10,184 bases of DNA from a bacterium (lineage in GTDB: Bacteria > Chloroflexota > Chloroflexia > Thermomicrobiales > UBA6265). Below are positions 6,692 through 10,184 of the stretch, one piece after another; the first letter of the stretch is position 1; every line of letters begins with the position of its first letter. Location of the stretch: the NCBI GenBank assembly GCA_029977305.1, contig JAPOLF010000066.1:1-10184 (forward strand), written 5' to 3'. The position numbers were made by a program, and so were the translations under genes. The notes under the pieces were generated by a model that saw only the letters and a program-made list of their open reading frames with translations, searched no databases and was not told the origin of the DNA.

Positions 6692-7336
6692 GTGAACGTG
6701 GCGAACAGCGTGGACATCGTGATGGATAGCGGCGTCGTCGCCATCGTCCGCCTTGACGATCTCTCCGAAGCGGTTCCCCTGACCCAATCCCTGCTCACGG
6801 GCGGTATTTCTGCCGTCGAGTTCACCTTCACCAATCCCACGGCTGCCCGCGCCATCGAAGTCGTGCGCAGTGCTGCTCTTCCCGGCGCGATGGTCGGTGC
6901 CGGGACCGTGCTCGATGCCGAGACGGCGCGCACCGCGATCCTCGCCGGTGCCCAATTCGTCGTCACGCCCGTCGTTTCGCTGCCCGTCATCGAGCTCTGT
7001 CGCCGCTACAGCATTCCCACAGTGATCGGTGCCTTCACGCCGACCGAGATCCTCACCGCGTGGCAGGCCGGAGCAGATTTCGTGAAAGTCTTCCCATCCT
7101 CCGCCGGCGGCCCCCGCTACTTGAAGGATGTGCGCGGCCCGCTCCCGCAGGTGCGCCTGATCCCGACGGGTGGTGTCAGCCTCGACAATGCCGGCGAGTT
7201 CATCAAAGCCGGCGCATCGGCGATCGCCGTCGGTAGCAATCTCGTTGATCCGAAACTGGTCAGCGCGCGCGACTGGACCGCATTGGCCGCGCGTGCCGAG
7301 CAATTCGTGGCAGCCGTCGCCGCCGCGCGCGGATAG
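6692..7336 (+). CDS. eda: KDPG/KHG aldolase (2-dehydro-3-deoxy-phosphogluconate aldolase)
   Basis: This 214-aa cytoplasmic class I aldolase splits 2-keto-3-deoxy-6-phosphogluconate into pyruvate and glyceraldehyde-3-phosphate, the last step of the Entner-Doudoroff route; relatives also act on 4-hydroxy-2-oxoglutarate. Visible motifs are AIVRL (Arg20), AVEFTFTNP with the catalytic Glu43, GAGTVLD, PTVIGAFTPTE, the Schiff-base lysine in DFVKVFPSS (Lys132), and LIPTGGVSLDNAGEFIKAG at the phosphate-binding end. Length matches the family (about 205-215). I chose the GTG at 6692, with AAAGG six bases before it; the GTG at 6698 is an alternative, and the in-frame TTG at 6647 gives an unlikely 15-residue extension close to the terminator. 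The sugar dehydrogenase follows after 22 nt, suggesting one transcript. Sequence alone does not separate KDPG from related 2-keto-3-deoxy substrates such as KDPGal. Confidence 0.9.
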   Translation: MNVANSVDIVMDSGVVAIVRLDDLSEAVPLTQSLLTGGISAVEFTFTNPTAARAIEVVRSAALPGAMVGAGTVLDAETARTAILAGAQFVVTPVVSLPVIELCRRYSIPTVIGAFTPTEILTAWQAGADFVKVFPSSAGGPRYLKDVRGPLPQVRLIPTGGVSLDNAGEFIKAGASAIAVGSNLVDPKLVSARDWTALAARAEQFVAAVAAARG

Positions 7337-7358
7337 CCGTGAACCAAGGGAGTTCGCA

Positions 7359-8597
7359 GTGACCAACCGACATCGAGGTTTCATCAGTCTTCTCGTTTTC
7401 GCGATCCTGATCGCGGGCGTTCCGCTGCTCGTCTCCTCGGTTGCACTCGCCGCCACGCTGCCACCGGGGTTCCACGTCAACCTGCTCGCGACCCTCGATC
7501 CCGAGGCTGGTGACGCACCAATCGCCATGGAGGTCATCCCCGAAGGGCCTGACACCGGCGACATGCTCATCGCCGGAAAGGCCGGGCGACTCTGGCGCAT
7601 CCCGAACGGCTCCCTAACCCCGGAACTCGTTGTCGATCTCTCGTCTTCCACTTGCTCAAGCGGAGAGCAGGGGCTCCTCGGAATTGCGCTCGATCCGGAA
7701 TTCGGGACCGTCGATCACAACTACGTCTATCTCTATCGCACCTACGCCGATGGTGAGAACTGCCGCAATCGCGTCTCCCGGTTTCCTCTGCAGAGTGACC
7801 ACACCATCAACCCCAACGACGAGATGATGCTCCTCCAGACGTCCGCACTGGGTCCCTCCAATCACAACGGTGGGGACATCCATTTCGGCGCCGATCTGCA
7901 GCTCTATATCTCGGTCGGTGACAACGGTTTTGGCAGCAATGCTCAGCGCACCGACAACTTCTTCGGCAAGATTCTCCGCATCACCAAGTTGGGTGGGATT
8001 CCGGGGGGCAATCCCCTCACGTCCGGCACCAGCCAGAACTGCGCCGTGACCGGTGTCTCCACGGGCGGCGCCGCCTGCGGGGAGATCTACGCATATGGAC
8101 TTCGCAATCCGTTCCGGTTTTCCTTCAACGCCGAAGGTGACAAGTTCTGGATCAATGACGTCGGCGAGCACACCTGGGACGAAGTCGACCTCGGCACCGC
8201 CGGCGCCAATTACGGCTGGCCGAGCCGCGAGGGCAGGTGCCCGACCGGCCAATCCCGCCATTGCCAGAAGCAACCCAAGCGCTTCACCCCGCCGGTCCAT
8301 GCCTACAACCACCGAATTGGGTGCGACTCGATCACCGGCGGCGCGGTCGTCCCGACGAACAGCAATTGGCCGGTCGAGTACCACGGCGACTACCTCTTCG
8401 CGGATTTCGTCTGCGGCAAGGTCTGGGCACTGGATCGCCCGGAATCGTCGAAGCGCGCCACCGCCTCCTTGCTGTTCGAGGAGATGGGTGAACCGTGGAA
8501 GGGGATCGTCGACATGCAGTTCGACCCGACCGACCCCAATCGCCTCCTCTACACGTTGTACTCAGGGGAAGTGGGTGCCATCACCTACAGCAACTAG
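7359..8597 (+). CDS. Secreted PQQ-type sugar (glucose/sorbosone) dehydrogenase-like beta-propeller
   Basis: This 412-aa protein belongs to the GSDH family (soluble glucose dehydrogenase / aldose sugar dehydrogenase), six-bladed propellers that oxidise sugars outside the cytoplasm using PQQ. The GTG at 7359 has GGGAG six bases upstream. Residues 1-32 are a signal peptide or membrane anchor (likely cut near ALAA|TLPP). Family marks are GLLGIALDPEF (105-115), SNHNGGDIHFG with His169 (the His144 position of soluble glucose dehydrogenase), LYISVGDNG (182-190), YGLRNPFRFSF with Arg248 and Asn249 (the Arg228/Asn229 PQQ pair), INDVGEHTWDEVDL, and NYGWP (284-288). Eight cysteines (99, 135, 228, 240, 294, 302, 322, 352) suggest disulfides in an exported protein. 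It follows the aldolase by 22 nt and ends at a terminator. The physiological sugar is unknown, and some GSDH-fold proteins have no dehydrogenase activity. Confidence 0.87.
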   Translation: MTNRHRGFISLLVFAILIAGVPLLVSSVALAATLPPGFHVNLLATLDPEAGDAPIAMEVIPEGPDTGDMLIAGKAGRLWRIPNGSLTPELVVDLSSSTCSSGEQGLLGIALDPEFGTVDHNYVYLYRTYADGENCRNRVSRFPLQSDHTINPNDEMMLLQTSALGPSNHNGGDIHFGADLQLYISVGDNGFGSNAQRTDNFFGKILRITKLGGIPGGNPLTSGTSQNCAVTGVSTGGAACGEIYAYGLRNPFRFSFNAEGDKFWINDVGEHTWDEVDLGTAGANYGWPSREGRCPTGQSRHCQKQPKRFTPPVHAYNHRIGCDSITGGAVVPTNSNWPVEYHGDYLFADFVCGKVWALDRPESSKRATASLLFEEMGEPWKGIVDMQFDPTDPNRLLYTLYSGEVGAITYSN

Positions 8598-8613
8598 TTC
8601 TCGTCGATGACCG

Positions 8614-8648
8614 CCGTGCTCCCGATTTCCCGGGGGCACGGTGTTTTC
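8614..8648 (+). terminator. Rho-independent terminator after the sugar dehydrogenase gene
   Basis: An 11-bp stem (8614-8624 with 8631-8641, one G-T pair, CCGTGCTCCCG against CGGGGGCACGG) closes a six-base loop and is followed by TGTTTTCGT. It starts 17 bases after the TAG stop and separates the aldolase/dehydrogenase transcript from the gene at 8755. In the rest of this 157-base gap, TGG followed by TAGCAT (8650-8658) could be an extended -10 for that gene; this is weak. Confidence 0.87.
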
Positions 8649-8754
8649 GTGGTAGCATCGCTGCGTGAACCCCGCTCCCCGCGCGCTGTCGGCATCCCGT
8701 TGCCGCCGCGCTCATCGTTGATGCGGTTCGCCGTTCCTCGAGAGGAGGATGTCC

Positions 8755-10184
8755 ATGCGAGCTTCGCGATCGGTCGCGTCTGCCGCACTCTCCCTGGTCG
8801 TGGTGATGGTCGGCATGCTCGCCGTCTTCCGCTCAGGACCCGGCTCATTCGCCCAAACCGCGCTGATGTCCAACGGCCACACCAATGTGGTCGCTCAGGG
8901 CGTCGCGAGTCCACCCGCAGAGTTGGTAGCGTGGCGCGTGACCTATCACACAAGTGACCTCGCCCCCGCCCAACCCGCCATCGCCGGCCCCGGTTTTGTC
9001 GCTGCTGCGCAAGGCGAACTCCTGATCAGCGACGGCGATCGCCCCCGCGGCCTCCTCCTCCCCGGTGAAGCCCTCTTCGTCAAACCCGGCGCCATCGCCG
9101 CCAGCTCCCGTGTCGAGGACCTCGAATCCGGCTACTTCCTCATCGACCTCGTCCCCGATGACAAAGCGGAATCGGATGCCGGGGGCATGGAGGTCTACGC
9201 CAGCGACGCCTTCAACATCGACGACGGCCTTCGCGATATCAACCTCCTGCGAGATGTCCTCCAAGATGGCGAGGAGACCCAGATCGGTGACACCTCCTTC
9301 CCCGTCGTCGTCCTCGCGACCCGAGGGGAACTCCTCGTCGAATCCGAGGACGGTTCTTCCGCGGAACTGAAGATCGGGGAAGGCATCTCGCTCGCCGCTC
9401 CGCTCACCATCACCGCGACCGGTGGCTCTGCCGCCTCGTTCTTCGCAGGGGTGCTCGGCCCCTCCCTCGAGGCGACCGAATCCTCCACACCCGCCGCCGA
9501 AACCACTGGCCCTGGTTCACTCACCGTCGTCGTTTACGGCTGCCCGCAGGACATCGACGCCAAGTCCGCCTCCCCGGAGACCTGTGATCCGGTCGAGGAC
9601 TCCGCCGTTCTCGACCTCGTCTCCCTCGATGGTGAAAAGCCTCGCTCCCTCGATGCGCCAACCATGGTTGATGGCCTGCCGGTCTGGGAGAAGCTGCCCC
9701 TCGGCCGCTACGCCATCCGCGCCACTGAGGTCGTCAAGGGCTACAAGCGCTATCTCGTCCCTGGCCTGCAAGGTGTTGCCACCGGCGGCGAGCGCGGCTT
9801 TGCCCCGGGCGGGGACAACGGCTACGAACTCGAACTCACGGAATCCGCACCCGAGGGTCGCCTCGATCTCTTCCTCATTGCCGGAAGCGGCGGATCGGCC
9901 CAAGGCGGTGTTGCCGATGTCTCCCCTGATGCGGAGGCTTCCGCGACCGCTGTGGTCACCACCACCGCCGTCGCGACTCCGACGACGGGCAGCATCACGG
10001 TCGCCGTTTACCAGTGCCCCGATCCGTACTCGACCTTTGATCCAGCTCGCTGCGTCCCCGCGGCATCCCCCTATGACCTCGCCCTCTATTCGGATGCGAT
10101 GGGTGCCACCGTCACCCTCGCCAATGCCACGCCCACCAATGCCGGCTGGGTCTTCGATCGCGTTCCCTTCGGTGACTACATCCT
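8755..10184 (+). CDS. Secreted modular protein: cupin-like segments plus Cys-paired transthyretin-like modules (3' end outside window)
   Basis: At least 476 residues are encoded and the frame is still open at the window edge. AGAGGAGG lies six bases before the ATG at 8755; the in-frame ATG at 8749 directly abuts that site. Residues 1-33 are a signal peptide with core ALSLVVVMVGMLAVF and likely cut SFA|Q. Residues about 56-135 and 180-233 look like cupin barrels: each has a GELL strand and then a PGE or GEG turn (GLLLPGEALFVKPG; LKIGEGISLAAP). The metal-binding His residues are missing. After a Ser/Thr linker come two modules opening GSLTVVVYGCP (254) and GSITVAVYQCP (412), with Cys pairs 263/277 and 421/433. 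They contain LPLGRYAI and VPFGDYI, the LPxGxY strand typical of Cna-B/SpaA and other transthyretin-like domains. A binding or structural role at the cell surface is inferred. No full-length homologue is recognised. Confidence 0.78.
   Translation, partial: MRASRSVASAALSLVVVMVGMLAVFRSGPGSFAQTALMSNGHTNVVAQGVASPPAELVAWRVTYHTSDLAPAQPAIAGPGFVAAAQGELLISDGDRPRGLLLPGEALFVKPGAIAASSRVEDLESGYFLIDLVPDDKAESDAGGMEVYASDAFNIDDGLRDINLLRDVLQDGEETQIGDTSFPVVVLATRGELLVESEDGSSAELKIGEGISLAAPLTITATGGSAASFFAGVLGPSLEATESSTPAAETTGPGSLTVVVYGCPQDIDAKSASPETCDPVEDSAVLDLVSLDGEKPRSLDAPTMVDGLPVWEKLPLGRYAIRATEVVKGYKRYLVPGLQGVATGGERGFAPGGDNGYELELTESAPEGRLDLFLIAGSGGSAQGGVADVSPDAEASATAVVTTTAVATPTTGSITVAVYQCPDPYSTFDPARCVPAASPYDLALYSDAMGATVTLANATPTNAGWVFDRVPFGDYI
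9514..9882 (+). repeat. First Cys-paired transthyretin-like module
   Basis: This encodes residues 254-376: GSLTVVVYGCP, Cys263 and Cys277 thirteen residues apart, an acidic strand, KLPLGRYAIRATEV (313-326) and a closing strand LDLFLIAG. It is bounded by Ser/Thr/Ala-rich linkers at 236-253 and 389-411. Confidence 0.6.
9988..10184 (+). repeat. Second Cys-paired transthyretin-like module (cut by the window edge)
   Basis: This encodes residues 412-476: GSITVAVYQCP, Cys421 and Cys433 eleven residues apart, LALYSD, and WVFDRVPFGDYI at the edge. It follows the order of the first module with divergent sequence, so it is an older duplication than the module pair in the 5094-6581 gene. Confidence 0.6.

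Overview
This G+C-rich window has densely packed genes, strong third-position GC bias, some GTG starts and GGAGG-type ribosome binding sites. Its genes encode secreted, repeat-rich surface proteins, an Ntn-hydrolase group and a sugar oxidation/aldolase pair. That mix suggests a free-living heterotroph, possibly a Chloroflexota member of the Thermomicrobia type, or else an actinobacterium. The taxonomic guess rests on gene style only. No rRNA, tRNA, CRISPR array or mobile element was seen.

Layout. The left end (2-1426, + strand) holds the C-terminal part of a PfkB-family sugar kinase. Its stop codon overlaps the ribosome binding site of a family C45 acyltransferase/hydrolase. Converging on these from the right is a two-gene minus-strand operon (4773 down to 1440): an Amidohydro_3 (YtcJ-like) amidohydrolase followed by a gamma-glutamyltransferase-like Ntn hydrolase. 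A good sigma70-type promoter lies at 4853-4881. Three different amide-bond hydrolases thus sit within 4.4 kb, which suggests degradation or salvage of an N-acyl/amide compound. The GGT-like enzyme has lost the residues that hold the glutamyl alpha-amino and alpha-carboxylate groups.

After a 320-nt divergent intergenic region comes a secreted 495-aa protein (5094-6581). It has a signal peptide, a 108-residue segment with no basic residues, two copies of a Gly/Asn-rich module, and a C-terminal MPETG + hydrophobic + RYRR tail that looks like a sortase sorting signal. A strong intrinsic terminator (6607-6640) closes it.

Next come a KDPG/KHG aldolase (6692-7336) and, 22 nt later, a secreted PQQ-type sugar dehydrogenase (7359-8597), closed by a second intrinsic terminator. 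With the PfkB kinase at the left edge (possibly a 2-keto-3-deoxygluconate kinase), the aldolase could serve an Entner-Doudoroff-like sugar-acid route, though 6 kb of other genes lie between them.

The right end (8755 to the edge) is an unannounced modular secreted protein. It has two cupin-like beta segments, then at least two transthyretin/Cna-B-like modules, each with a Cys pair, and it runs off the window. The most interesting material is the divergent GGT-like enzyme in its amidase cluster and the two unusual envelope proteins.
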